Notes: generated by a model not told the origin, from the sequence alone. Shown: positions 48,858 through 58,662, numbered from the stretch's first letter. The stretch: 64,000 nt of DNA from Anaerolineales bacterium (GCA_020847435.1 JADLBX010000040.1:1-64000), one strand, 5' to 3'. Numbers and translations: made by a program.

Positions 48858-49127
48858 ATGGGCTTTTTTGAGAAATTCTTTGGGAAGAAAGCCAGCGCCG
48901 ACAGCGCGAAGGAACGCCTGCAACTTGTGTTGATCCACGACCGTACCGATCTGACCCCCGCCGAGCTGGATTCACTGCGCGACGATCTGGTCGCCACCAT
49001 CAGCCGCCACGTGGAAGTGGATGTGAAAGCGATGCAGATCGGCGTCGAGCATGACGGGCGTTCACAGCGTCTTGTGGCGGATATTCCCCTGAAATCGGCG
49101 CGTCGCAAGACACGAAAGACGAAATAA
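48858..49127 (+). CDS. minE: Cell division topological specificity factor MinE
   Basis: AKERLQLVLIHDRTDLTPAELDSLRDDLVATISRHVEVD. Confidence 0.93.
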   Translation: MGFFEKFFGKKASADSAKERLQLVLIHDRTDLTPAELDSLRDDLVATISRHVEVDVKAMQIGVEHDGRSQRLVADIPLKSARRKTRKTK

Positions 49128-49135
49128 TTTTGTCT

Positions 49136-49169
49136 GTTCTTGCGGCAGTTGAACTGCCGCAGGAACAGG
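49136..49169. repeat. Palindrome CTGTTCTTGCGGCAGTTGAACTGCCGCAGGAACAG
   Basis: Near-perfect inverted repeat between minE and rodA. Confidence 0.8.
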
Positions 49170-49191
49170 GTGTTTTGCAAGACCCCCCCTC

Positions 49192-50319
49192 ATGTTTCAA
49201 AACATTTCATGGCGCTATTTTGACTTTTGGCTGTTGGGCGCTGTCGCGCTGGCTGTGGCGTTCGGCACGACGATGATTCGCTCGGCGGTGGCGGGGAATG
49301 AAGTGCTTCTGCCGCTCATCAACCGTCAGATCTATTTCGCGCTGGCGGGCATCGTGCTGATCTTCGTCGTGGCAGCGATAGACTATCGCTATTGGATGGC
49401 ATTGTACCGCCCAATGTATGCCGTGATCCTGCTGTTTCTTGTGACCCTGACGGGTTTTGGTCAAACCGCGTTCGGCGCCCAGCGTTGGTTTCAGGTGGGT
49501 GTGTTGTTCCTCCAGCCGACGGAGTTTGCCAAGATCGTCGCGATCCTGGTTTTGGCGCGTTATTTTCACGCCACCCAAAACCAGCCGCGCGATTTGAGGT
49601 GGCTGATCGGCGCGGCGCTTTGGGCGGGAGGCATCATCGGGTTGATTTTGCTTCAGCCGAACTTAAGTAACGTGGTCGTGTTGTCGGTGATTCTCGCGGT
49701 GTTGTTATGGGTCAATGGAATGCAGGTCAAGCATGTGATCTTAGCCGGCTCCATTGCTGTGCTGGGATTGTTGACGGTCGTCGGCTTGACCGCGGCCGGC
49801 ATCCGTATCTCGTTTTTGGAGGAATACCAGCAAGACCGCATCGCGAACTTCATCCTGCCGGACCCGGAAGCCAGTTTCGGCGCGACCTACAACGTGCAAC
49901 AGGCGTTGATCGCCATCGGCTCCGGCGGGGTGACCGGGCAGGGATACGGCCACGGCACACAAACGCAGTTGCGTTTCCTCAAGGTGCGCCACACCGACTT
50001 TATCTTCTCGGCGATTTCCGAGGAGTTCGGGTTTGTCGGTTCGCTGTTGGTTGTGATCATTATCTTACTCGTTGTCTGGCGGTGTTTGCGCGCCGCACAA
50101 AAGGCGCGCGACGTGGCAGGCATGTGTATCGCCTACGGCGTGGCGACCCTGATCTTTTTTCAAGGTATGGTCAACATTGGGGTAAACTTGAATATCGTGC
50201 CGGTCTCGGGCTTGCCGCTTCCGTTCATCAGTTACGGCGGCAGCGGACTCACCTCATTGATGCTCGGCATCGGGCTTGTGGAAAGCGTTGCCATGCGGTT
50301 TAGGCAATTGGAATTTTAA
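49192..50319 (+). CDS. rodA: Rod shape-determining protein RodA (SEDS)
   Basis: GAQRWFQVGVLFLQPTEFAKI; VPVSGLPLPFISYGGSGL. Confidence 0.94.
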   Translation: MFQNISWRYFDFWLLGAVALAVAFGTTMIRSAVAGNEVLLPLINRQIYFALAGIVLIFVVAAIDYRYWMALYRPMYAVILLFLVTLTGFGQTAFGAQRWFQVGVLFLQPTEFAKIVAILVLARYFHATQNQPRDLRWLIGAALWAGGIIGLILLQPNLSNVVVLSVILAVLLWVNGMQVKHVILAGSIAVLGLLTVVGLTAAGIRISFLEEYQQDRIANFILPDPEASFGATYNVQQALIAIGSGGVTGQGYGHGTQTQLRFLKVRHTDFIFSAISEEFGFVGSLLVVIIILLVVWRCLRAAQKARDVAGMCIAYGVATLIFFQGMVNIGVNLNIVPVSGLPLPFISYGGSGLTSLMLGIGLVESVAMRFRQLEF

Positions 50320-50330
50320 TTTGTTTTTAG

Positions 50331-50508
50331 CCACAGAGCGCACAGAGACCTCTGAGAATTAGACAGGACTTACGCAAAACCGCACTTTTTTGCTCAAAGG
50401 CGGTCTGTGACCGCCGTGTTCTTCAAGCCGCCTCGCAGGGTCACAGACCCTGTGGGAGCATTCTGCGTAAGTCCGATTAAACTCAAAATCTCTGTGATCT
50501 CTGTGGCA
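50331..50508. mobile_element. Triple-nested palindromic MITE-like element (outer CCACAGAG../..CTCTGTGG; middle GGACTTACGCA/TGCGTAAGTCC; inner AGGGTCACAGACCCT)
   Basis: Inverted repeats read directly between rodA and gltX. Confidence 0.75.
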
Positions 50509-50531
50509 AACAATCGTGGAGGATTTTTGAA

Positions 50532-52010
50532 TTGAAACCAGCACGCACACGCATGGCGCCATCGCCAACCGGACGGTTCCACCTCGGGAGCGCGCGCACC
50601 GCGCTCTTCGATTATTTGCTCGCGCGCAAAACGGGCGGACAATTTATTTTGCGGCTCGAAGATACAGATCGGAAACGTTTCGTACCTGGCTCGGAGGAGG
50701 AGATCATGCGGAGTCTCGACTGGCTCGGCATCACTCCCGATGAAAGCCCGCTTCACGGCGGAAAGTTCGGACCGTATCGCCAGACCGAGCGACGCGAAAT
50801 CTATCAGGCGCGCGCAAACGAATTGGTGCAAAAAGGATTTGCTTATCCATGTTTCTGTACGCCCGAACGACTCGAACAATCGCGGAAGGAACAGGAAGCG
50901 CGTAAAGTGGACCGCGTCCGCTATGACGGGTTGTGCCGCGCTCTAGATCCGTCCGAGGCGGCGAAGCGCGTCGCCAGCGGGGAGAAATACGTCATCCGAT
51001 TCAAGATGCCGCACGAAGGTTCGACCATCGCGCACGATCACTTGCGCGGCGACATCGTCACTGAAAATAAATTTCTCGACGACAACGTCATCCTCAAATC
51101 GGACGGACTGCCCACGTATCATCTCGCGGCGATGGTGGACGATCACGAAATGCAGATCACGCACGTCTTGCGCGGCTCCGAGTGGCTTCCCTCGTTTCCG
51201 CTTCACGTGAATATCGTGCGCGCGTTTGGGTGGGATGAACCTGTGTGGATTCATCTTTCCTTGTTCCTCAAGCCGAGCGGCAAAGGCAAACTGAGCAAGC
51301 GCGAATCGGCGGAGGCGATGAAGGATGGCCACACAGTTTTTGTGGACGACATGAAAGATTTAGGCTATACACCCGAAGGCGTGTTGAATTGGATCGCGTT
51401 GATGGGGTGGGGCGTCGCGGAAGACGATGTGATGTCGTTGGAGGAAATGATTCAGCGGTTCAACATCGACACGTTGACTCCCTCGCCTGCAGCGGTCAAC
51501 TTTCAACGCCTCGACCACTTCAACGGCGCGCACATCCGCCTGTTGTCGGACGCGGACCTGTCAGCGAGGATCAAGCCGTATTTTGTCGCGGCAGGCTTAC
51601 CCGTCGAAGAGGAAGCGTTGATGAAGATCGCGCCGCTCATCCGCGAGCGACTCGTCACGCTGGATGATTGCTTCACGTTTGCGAGTTTCTTCTTCAAAGA
51701 GGATGTGTCGCCGAATCGCGATGACTTGATCGCCAAGGGACTCGACGCGCAGCAGTCCGCTGAAATTGCGAAGAAGACATACGAAGTGTTTTCGGCGCTG
51801 ACCGATTTTTCGCATCAGACCGCCGAAGCGCCGATGCGTGAGTATGTGGAGGGATCGGGGTTGAGCGCGAGCCAAGTGTTCGGCGTCATCCGCGTCGCGG
51901 TGACGGGACAAAAAATCAGCCCGCCATTGTTCGAGAGCATGGAGATTATCGGGCGCGAAAAAGTGTTGGCGCGCTTGCAAAACGCGGTTACGGTTTTGGA
52001 ACGAATGTAA
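50532..52010 (+). CDS. gltX: Glutamyl-tRNA synthetase
   Basis: APSPTGRFHLGSARTALFDYLLAR (HIGH-class), GKLSKRESA (KMSKS-class). Confidence 0.95.
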   Translation: MKPARTRMAPSPTGRFHLGSARTALFDYLLARKTGGQFILRLEDTDRKRFVPGSEEEIMRSLDWLGITPDESPLHGGKFGPYRQTERREIYQARANELVQKGFAYPCFCTPERLEQSRKEQEARKVDRVRYDGLCRALDPSEAAKRVASGEKYVIRFKMPHEGSTIAHDHLRGDIVTENKFLDDNVILKSDGLPTYHLAAMVDDHEMQITHVLRGSEWLPSFPLHVNIVRAFGWDEPVWIHLSLFLKPSGKGKLSKRESAEAMKDGHTVFVDDMKDLGYTPEGVLNWIALMGWGVAEDDVMSLEEMIQRFNIDTLTPSPAAVNFQRLDHFNGAHIRLLSDADLSARIKPYFVAAGLPVEEEALMKIAPLIRERLVTLDDCFTFASFFFKEDVSPNRDDLIAKGLDAQQSAEIAKKTYEVFSALTDFSHQTAEAPMREYVEGSGLSASQVFGVIRVAVTGQKISPPLFESMEIIGREKVLARLQNAVTVLERM

Positions 52011-52032
52011 CCGGGCGTTTGCTGTTATACTT

Positions 52033-52782
52033 TTGAATATCGAATTTCAGAAAGGATTTTTTAGTATGTCACAAAATGCAGGCACAGGACGTAAAGCGAG
52101 AGTCCCGCGCACGAGTACCAGCTCGGCGCGACCGTCTTCGTCGAGCGCGAGCGGCGGCGCAGATTTGTCCGCGTTGTTCAATGTGGCGGCGAAAGCGCTC
52201 GCCGCCAATCAACAATCGTTGAACCAGGCGGACGCGCAGAACGGCAATCACGGCGATAACATGGTGCAGATGTTCAACATGCTCACGCAGGTGATGGGTG
52301 AACAGAAAGGCGCTTCGCCATCACAGCAGTTGAGCAACGCCAGCCAGTACCTCCAACAACACGCCACTAGCGGATCGTCGCAGGTGTACGCGCAGGGATT
52401 GGCTCAAGCCGCGCAACAATTTCAGGGACAAAAATCCATCAATCAGGATAACGCGATGATGTTGGTGCAATCGCTCCTCGGCGGTGGACAGCCTGCCCAA
52501 CAACAAAGCGGCGGCGCGGACTTGCTTGGGTCATTGCTCGGCGCGGTGACGCAGTCTCAGCAACCGCAACAACAGCAAAACGACGGCATTGACCTTGGCG
52601 ACGTGCTCAACGCGGGCATGGCGTTCATGAACGCGAAGAACCAGGGACAGGATAATTTGCAAGCGGGACTATCTGCCCTCATGGCGGCGGGACCGCTCGG
52701 GCAGAGTCCGCACCGACAGCAATCGGGTCAGGTGGTTGGGAACGCGCTGATGCAGGCGATCTCGATGATGGGGAAGAAGTGA
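52033..52782 (+). CDS. Gln-rich low-complexity protein with possible DAK2/DhaL-like NGNHGDNM motif
   Basis: QQ-rich stretches; LNQADAQNGNHGDNMVQMF. Confidence 0.5.
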   Translation: MNIEFQKGFFSMSQNAGTGRKARVPRTSTSSARPSSSSASGGADLSALFNVAAKALAANQQSLNQADAQNGNHGDNMVQMFNMLTQVMGEQKGASPSQQLSNASQYLQQHATSGSSQVYAQGLAQAAQQFQGQKSINQDNAMMLVQSLLGGGQPAQQQSGGADLLGSLLGAVTQSQQPQQQQNDGIDLGDVLNAGMAFMNAKNQGQDNLQAGLSALMAAGPLGQSPHRQQSGQVVGNALMQAISMMGKK

Positions 52783-52802
52783 TCGGTTGATATAGAAAAT
52801 GG

Positions 52803-52836
52803 AAACTCCGCGCTGAGACGGCGCGGAGTTTTTTTT
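52803..52836 (+). terminator. Terminator AACTCCGCGCTGAGACGGCGCGGAGTTTTTTTT
   Basis: Stem plus T-tract; duplicated at about 53968..53996. Confidence 0.85.
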
Positions 52837-52875
52837 GTTCTCCAACTCAACTTTGACGTGAATATGAATCGAATT

Positions 52876-53388
52876 TCAAGCAAGTCGGTTGTTCAATTCC
52901 TGCAAATGGTTGAGAATTTCGGTATTGAAATCGAATTTGCCCGCTCGTGATAGCAAGCCGCGAACCATCTTTTCAAACTTGTTTCGGTCAATAAAATCAT
53001 TTTGAACGAGAAAAACAATGTCATCAAGGTCGGTGTCGTAGCCGCGATCGAGCTTACTTAGCGAAATGCTGTATGGATCTGCAACAAAAACTTCGAGATT
53101 CCCGAATTGTCCAATGCGAATACTTCGTTGATCGCTGCCTTCTGGCAAGGGAACAAATCGTTCGAGAGGTACAGGCTCAACAAGAATGTTTCTTTCACGA
53201 GCAAGTTGCATGATCGTTTTATGCAATTCGCTGGGAGCAACATCGTCGCCGACGAAATCTATGTCGATTGTGGGACGAGAACTCCCAAGAAGCGCCATAG
53301 CGCTTCCGCCTACCAAAAACATTTTTGATGCGGGCGGAACTATTTCTCCAAGAATATGTAATTTTGCATGGATGTCGGCGTTGTCCAC
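52876..53388 (-). CDS. DUF6036-like nucleotidyltransferase
   Basis: MFLVGGSAMALLGSSRPTIDIDFVGDD (GG-S ... DxD); GTG start about 53388 directly after upstream stop. Confidence 0.65.
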   Translation of the reverse strand: MDNADIHAKLHILGEIVPPASKMFLVGGSAMALLGSSRPTIDIDFVGDDVAPSELHKTIMQLARERNILVEPVPLERFVPLPEGSDQRSIRIGQFGNLEVFVADPYSISLSKLDRGYDTDLDDIVFLVQNDFIDRNKFEKMVRGLLSRAGKFDFNTEILNHLQELNNRLA

Positions 53389-53390
53389 GA

Positions 53391-53882
53391 TTATGCCTTT
53401 TGTAATTCCAATCCCTTGAGCCAGATTCGCGCCGCGTGTTCGTACGTGCCGAGCCAATTGATCTGCGCGCCGCTTAACTCCTTGTGGCGTTTGGCAAGTT
53501 CTTGTAGATTTTCGTCAACGTTTTCGACGGCGTGCAGTCCCAACTCTTTCGAGAAATAATCGGGCATTGAAATTCTCAAAAGAAATTTCTGTCCGAACCA
53601 GACTGCCGCGCTGTAATAACATTGGAGCGTGAGTCGAGCGGGCGCGTCGAGTCGTTTCGCCGCTTCTTGGGCATAGTTGGAAAACTCAGGATGTTCGAGA
53701 AATAGCGGGATGAGCGATAGGCGCAAACGAGCGTCGCCGCTTTCGGCAAGGGCCGCAATTAGGAGCGCGGGTTGTTTGTGCAGCGCTTCGATTTCTCTGT
53801 GTCCGCCCATAATAAATTTGACGCCCAATGCGTGCAGGGAATTCGTAAGTTGGTCGTCCGTGATGGCAACTGTCTTGCTCAT
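53391..53882 (-). CDS. Helical protein partnered with the nucleotidyltransferase, unknown function
   Basis: Start MSKTVAITDD at 53882; stop 53391 lies 2 nt from the next start. Confidence 0.55.
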   Translation of the reverse strand: MSKTVAITDDQLTNSLHALGVKFIMGGHREIEALHKQPALLIAALAESGDARLRLSLIPLFLEHPEFSNYAQEAAKRLDAPARLTLQCYYSAAVWFGQKFLLRISMPDYFSKELGLHAVENVDENLQELAKRHKELSGAQINWLGTYEHAARIWLKGLELQKA

Positions 53883-53897
53883 GCTTGAATTATATCG

Positions 53898-54000
53898 TAG
53901 GTTGGGAGCGCGCTCTTGCAGGCGATCTCGATGATGGGGCAAAAGTGATCGGTTGACGTGGAAAATGGAAACTCCGCGCGGAGATGGCGCGGAGTTTTTG
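53898..54000 (+). repeat. Diverged duplicate of the 3' end plus terminator of 52033..52782
   Basis: GSALLQAISMMGQK*-ATCGGTTGA...GGAAACTCCGCG...GCGCGGAGTTTTT vs NALMQAISMMGKK*-ATCGGTTGA...GGAAACTCCGCGC... Confidence 0.92.
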
Positions 54001-54013
54001 ATTCGGGATTGAC

Positions 54014-56722
54014 CTACTCTCCCAATTCCCTGGCGGATACAACCACACTGTAATTCACCCCTAACGTTTTGTTGAAATGTTGTTTTCCCGCGATGATCTT
54101 TCGTCTCTCAGCGTGTCGTAGTTTATCTAGGTCGCGCGTGTCCTTTGTCTCTCTGACGAGATAAAGGACATCTTCTACTTCCCCGTCTTCGTTTTTCTTT
54201 TCCAATACGATCGCCCAATCGGGATTGTATTCCCCAATGGGTGTGGGAACGGTAAACCACGAAGGCAGTTTGACGTACAGTTTTACATCTTCGCGCTTTT
54301 CCAAATCCGCTACAAATCTTTTCTCAACCTCCGAGTCGTAAATTACGTGTTCGTAGATGGAATGCGGCGAGGGGATCAGGCTATCTTCCCAGTTTGGAAG
54401 GTCTACAAACTGCGTCATTTCGTAGTACTCGTTAATTTTTTCGTATTGAATTCCTTCCACGAGTTGATCGGCAAGTTTGTTCTTGATGATGCGGGAGGCA
54501 ATCGAAGCAAACTCAAAAGGATTTTTGAGCGCGGCTTGTTGAATCGTATTCGCGCATTGCTTGTAGATCTCCAGCAAAGTAATCCGCGTTAACCGAATGG
54601 TCGGGGAGGTGCGCTCCAGGACTGCAGAAACCAACTCGGTAATGTTAGGCAAAGACATCGTTTCGTAGCCTTCGCCCATCGGACGTTCGGCGGTTTGGAT
54701 GGCGGTAAAGAATTTATCTTTGGCTTCCAGCCTTGCGCGGCGGACAACGATCTGCGGCGGGCGGATGGTTTCCTCGTTCAATTCCTTTACCGTATCTGCG
54801 ATCAGCTTCTGGCTGTCAATTGTCACGTTGTAGCGCGTCTTGTGTTTGATGCGTTCCCACAATTCTTTGAATTCAGGTTTGAGTTCAAAGCCTTTGCGGA
54901 GCCGCGCGGTTTTCTGCTTACGGGCGCTGGGCGGGTTCGGGGGTAGATTGCCAGCCCCATACTCCGCTTCCAGTTCGGATTGATATTTGCCAACGTAACT
55001 TTCGTAGCTCTCATTCGCAATGACCGTCAAAATGTTGACCTGCTCATCGCGCACTCTTTCGCCCTGCTGGTTGATCGCCAACCGCACGCCGCGACCGATC
55101 TCCTGCCGTTTCTTCATTTCGGAAGTGGTTTGGTTGAGTGTGCAAATCTGGAAAACATTCGGGCTGTCCCAGCCTTCACGCAGTGCGGAGTGAGAAAAGA
55201 TGAAGCAGGTGGGTTCCTCGAACGACATCAACCTTTCCTTGTCTTTCATGATTAGGTCGTAGGTTTCTTTGTCTCTTTCAGACTCGCCCGTTTTACTGTC
55301 TTCGTAGACGATCTCGCCTGTCTTTGTCCTGCGCGACGCAAAGTAGGCGGCTTGGACCTTGTCCGATTCGATCTCGCTAAATTCGGTATTCGACTTTAGC
55401 TCGTTGAACGCCTTGTTGAACAAGACGCGGATCAACCCGTCTTCGTTTGCATAATTATCCACGCGGTCAATGAAGAACAGCGAAAGGACTTTGATCCCGC
55501 GTTCGCGCAGTCGTTTTTGTTTGCGGAAGTGTTCCTGAACGGTGTAGCGGATCTGCGCCTCGAAGACGGCTTTCTTATCCGCGCCGCGCGATTCGCCCAC
55601 GCGGAGTTCCGCGTTGTTTTGAAACAGCACGGACTGGTTGCCGACGCTGATCTCCTCCACGACGAAGCCCGCATAGTCCGGGCGGTTGGCTTTCTTTTCC
55701 AGCGTATCGCCCGGCTTGACCGTGATAATTTTTTCTTTGACGGTTCCGTTCTTCAGCAAGGCGTGGACGGCAATCCTCGCCGTGAGGGTTTTCTTCTCCG
55801 AGTTCACCTCGTCCAACCGTAAAAATGCCTGGTTTTCATCGGATTCTTTTTCCACGCCTGCCACTTCGACGCGTTTGACCAGCCCCTGCCGATAGGCTTC
55901 GTAGGGCGTGAGACGGTAGACCAGATTGTACGGATTACGATGGGTGGCGGAGTAACGCAGAGCGAAGAGCGGATTGAGCGCGGCGAGCGCGGCGACCCGT
56001 AATTCGCTTTCCATATTTTGCGGCTCGTCCAAAATCAGAATCGGGCGCGCGGCTTGCACGAGATGGATCGGCGTTTCGCCTTGCAGGCGGTCGGTGGTCT
56101 GGTTGATCACGTTGGTGGATTTGTTGAACGAGTCGATGGTCATCACCATGAGCTCGACGCTTTCCGAGAGCGCAAACTGCCGCACCTGCGAAAGATTCGC
56201 CGAGTCGTAGGCGTAATAGCGGCACGGCGTATTGTCGTACAGTTCGCGCAAATGCTTCTGGGTGATCTCCAGCGTTTTTAACACGCCTTCGCGCACCGCC
56301 ACCGATGGGACAACGATTATGAATTTCCGAAACCCATAGCGGCGGAAGAGTTCGAAGGCGGTTCGCAAATAGACGTACGTTTTGCCTGTGCCCGTTTCCA
56401 TCTCCACCGAGAAGTTGTGGAAGTTGACGCGTTCTTTGCCCTCGATGGTTTCGATCACGCGCTCGATGGGCATGAATTCGCGATCGGGTTCGATGCCGTT
56501 CTCATTTTGAACTTTATTCAGGTTGGCGAGCAGTTCCGCATCGGAGAGATCGAGGCGGTTGGGGATCGCCGCGAAACCGAAGGTAAACTGCACGTCGGTT
56601 CGGAGGCGCGGTTGACCGTCGAAGAGGTTGGCGACCGCTTCGACGGCTTGGATTTGAAATTCCTGACTGGAATCGAATTTGATCTGCATCAGCGTGTGTG
56701 CTATATCGTCTTCAACCTGCAC
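54014..56722 (-). CDS. Type III restriction enzyme, Res subunit (helicase/endonuclease)
   Basis: VEMETGTGKTYVYLRTAFELF, ILDEPQN, FIFSHSALREGWDSPNVFQICTL, RQEIGRGVRLAIN. Confidence 0.9.
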   Translation of the reverse strand: MQVEDDIAHTLMQIKFDSSQEFQIQAVEAVANLFDGQPRLRTDVQFTFGFAAIPNRLDLSDAELLANLNKVQNENGIEPDREFMPIERVIETIEGKERVNFHNFSVEMETGTGKTYVYLRTAFELFRRYGFRKFIIVVPSVAVREGVLKTLEITQKHLRELYDNTPCRYYAYDSANLSQVRQFALSESVELMVMTIDSFNKSTNVINQTTDRLQGETPIHLVQAARPILILDEPQNMESELRVAALAALNPLFALRYSATHRNPYNLVYRLTPYEAYRQGLVKRVEVAGVEKESDENQAFLRLDEVNSEKKTLTARIAVHALLKNGTVKEKIITVKPGDTLEKKANRPDYAGFVVEEISVGNQSVLFQNNAELRVGESRGADKKAVFEAQIRYTVQEHFRKQKRLRERGIKVLSLFFIDRVDNYANEDGLIRVLFNKAFNELKSNTEFSEIESDKVQAAYFASRRTKTGEIVYEDSKTGESERDKETYDLIMKDKERLMSFEEPTCFIFSHSALREGWDSPNVFQICTLNQTTSEMKKRQEIGRGVRLAINQQGERVRDEQVNILTVIANESYESYVGKYQSELEAEYGAGNLPPNPPSARKQKTARLRKGFELKPEFKELWERIKHKTRYNVTIDSQKLIADTVKELNEETIRPPQIVVRRARLEAKDKFFTAIQTAERPMGEGYETMSLPNITELVSAVLERTSPTIRLTRITLLEIYKQCANTIQQAALKNPFEFASIASRIIKNKLADQLVEGIQYEKINEYYEMTQFVDLPNWEDSLIPSPHSIYEHVIYDSEVEKRFVADLEKREDVKLYVKLPSWFTVPTPIGEYNPDWAIVLEKKNEDGEVEDVLYLVRETKDTRDLDKLRHAERRKIIAGKQHFNKTLGVNYSVVVSARELGE

Positions 56723-58554
56723 TGTAACGACAGATTCGCCGCGGTCTCGTCATCCAACGCGACGTCGCGGCAGATGAACAGGTCGTCCTTCTTCAGGTTC
56801 AAGGGTTTTACATCTTTCCATTTGACTTTGTCCGCGAGGGAAATGTAGAAACTTTGACCTCGCTCTGCGTCGTTGACCCTCTGTACGCCCGTGGATTCGG
56901 TCTCGGTCAAGGAGAGGTTGAGTCCGAAGCCTTCCTTCAGCGCGACCTCGTAAATAACATCCTCTTCCTTCCAGTCTTTCACGAGCGGATCGGCGAGCAT
57001 TTCCATTTGTTTGGCATAGGCTTTCGGGTCTTGCTGTTCGGAATCGTCCCACCCCTTGTAATTGGACTCGCGCAGTTTGAAGACCTTGAAGCCCAAATCT
57101 TCGGGCTTGTCCAACTGCATTTGACCCTCGCGTTCTTTCTTCATTTTCTTGATCACGCGGCGGATGCGTTCCTTGCCGATATCGGCGATTGTGGGAAATT
57201 CCTTGTTTTGCGTAGGTTCGGGCAGTTGCACTAGAATGAATTTTCGGTTGCCGCCGTCTTCGCGGTTGAGTTCTAAAGTCGCATGGGCGGTAGCGGCCGA
57301 GCCAGCGAAAAAATCGAGAATCAATTCAGTTTCGTTGTTTGTTGTCCCAATTTGGATGAGTGTTTTGATAAACCTGCTTGGTTTTGGGAAAGGGAAAACT
57401 TGCGCGTCACCGAACAAGTCAATTATTTCGTTTGTGCCGTGTTGTGTAAAGATGTCGTCGATTAGCGAAAAAGCTTTTGTTTCTCTTTGGTTGCCCTGCT
57501 CATCTTTCAGGTATTGTTTTGTGTGAACAGTCCAATTATTGTTGACCTTGATAAACTCAAGCTCGTTATTTTCCAATGCTTTCAACACTCTTTCTTTTGA
57601 CCAAAGCCATTGCCTCTTAGGCAGAACTTTAGTCCCGTCAGGAGCAGTAATCGGGAAAACTAAATTTTTTCTTTCGCCCATACTCTTCGTTGCTTCGAGC
57701 GGGTGGGTGCGGTATGAACCACGAATAGAAAATTTATCATCCTTAAGTTTGTAATATCGGTCAATTGATTCTTGATCGGTAGGAACAAAGATGTTTTCAA
57801 GCGCATTTATGTCTTTCGCGTAAAATAATACATACTCATGCACGCTTACTAAAAACTTTTCTTTTGCTCCACCGCCATATCTTTTCTTTCAGATGATATT
57901 GTCAATGAAATTTTCTTCCCCAAAAATTTCGTTCATTAGCAAGCGTAGATCGTGAACTTCGTTATCGTCAATGCTTACAAAAATTACCCCATCATCTTGA
58001 AGCAACTGCCTCGCTAAAAACAAACGCGGGTACATCATCGAGAGCCACGCCGAGTGGTAACGTCCGCTGGTTTCGGCGTTACTGGTGAGTAAATTTCCGT
58101 CGCTGTCTTTTTGTCCCGTGAGTTTCAAATAGGTGTCGAGTGGGTCGGCGAAGTTATCGGGGTACACGAAGTCGTTGCCCGTGTTGTAGGGCGGGTCAAT
58201 GTAGATCATCTTGACCTGCCCGAAGTACGGCTTGTAGAGCAGTTTCAACGCTTCGAGGTTGTCGCCCTCGATGAACAGGTTTTGGGTCTTATCGAAGTCC
58301 ACCGATTCCTTGCGCGCGGGGACCAGCGTGGCGCGCGAGGGCGTTTGCAGGATTTTGAGCGCGTCTCGTTTTCCCGCCCATGAAAACGAATAGCGTTCGG
58401 GTCGTTCGTCGCCGAAATCGCCGAGCGCCGCGTGCAGTTTCTCGAAATCAATTTTGCCCTCGCTGAAAACGTGCGGCAGGAGTCCGCGCAACTCTGCGAG
58501 TTGTTCGTCTGTGATGGATGGCGTTCGTTTGTTGACGGGTGATTTTTTAGCCAT
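56701..58554 (-). pseudogene. Type III DNA methyltransferase Mod interrupted by one in-frame TGA (57891-57889)
   Basis: N part with DPPYNTGNDFVYPDNF and C part LILDFFAGSAATAHA lie in the same frame; ...NFIDNII-TGA-KKRYGGGAKEKFLVSVHEYVLFYAKD. Confidence 0.88.
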
Positions 58555-58617
58555 GAAAGTTGTATCCCGATCGTTTGATGGTTCAAGCATACAGCCAAAA
58601 CCCCCTGCGTGCAAGCC

Positions 58618-58662
58618 TCACTCCTTCCGACACTCTGCCGCGTACGCGGGATTTGCCGATCC
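58618..58662 (-). repeat. Diverged duplicate of the 3' end of the 59684 cyclase gene (NPAYAAECRKE*)
   Basis: TCACTCCTTCCGACACTCTGCCGCGTACGCGGGATTT vs TCATTCCTTCCGATACTCCACCGCATACGCGGGGATTT at 59684. Confidence 0.75.
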
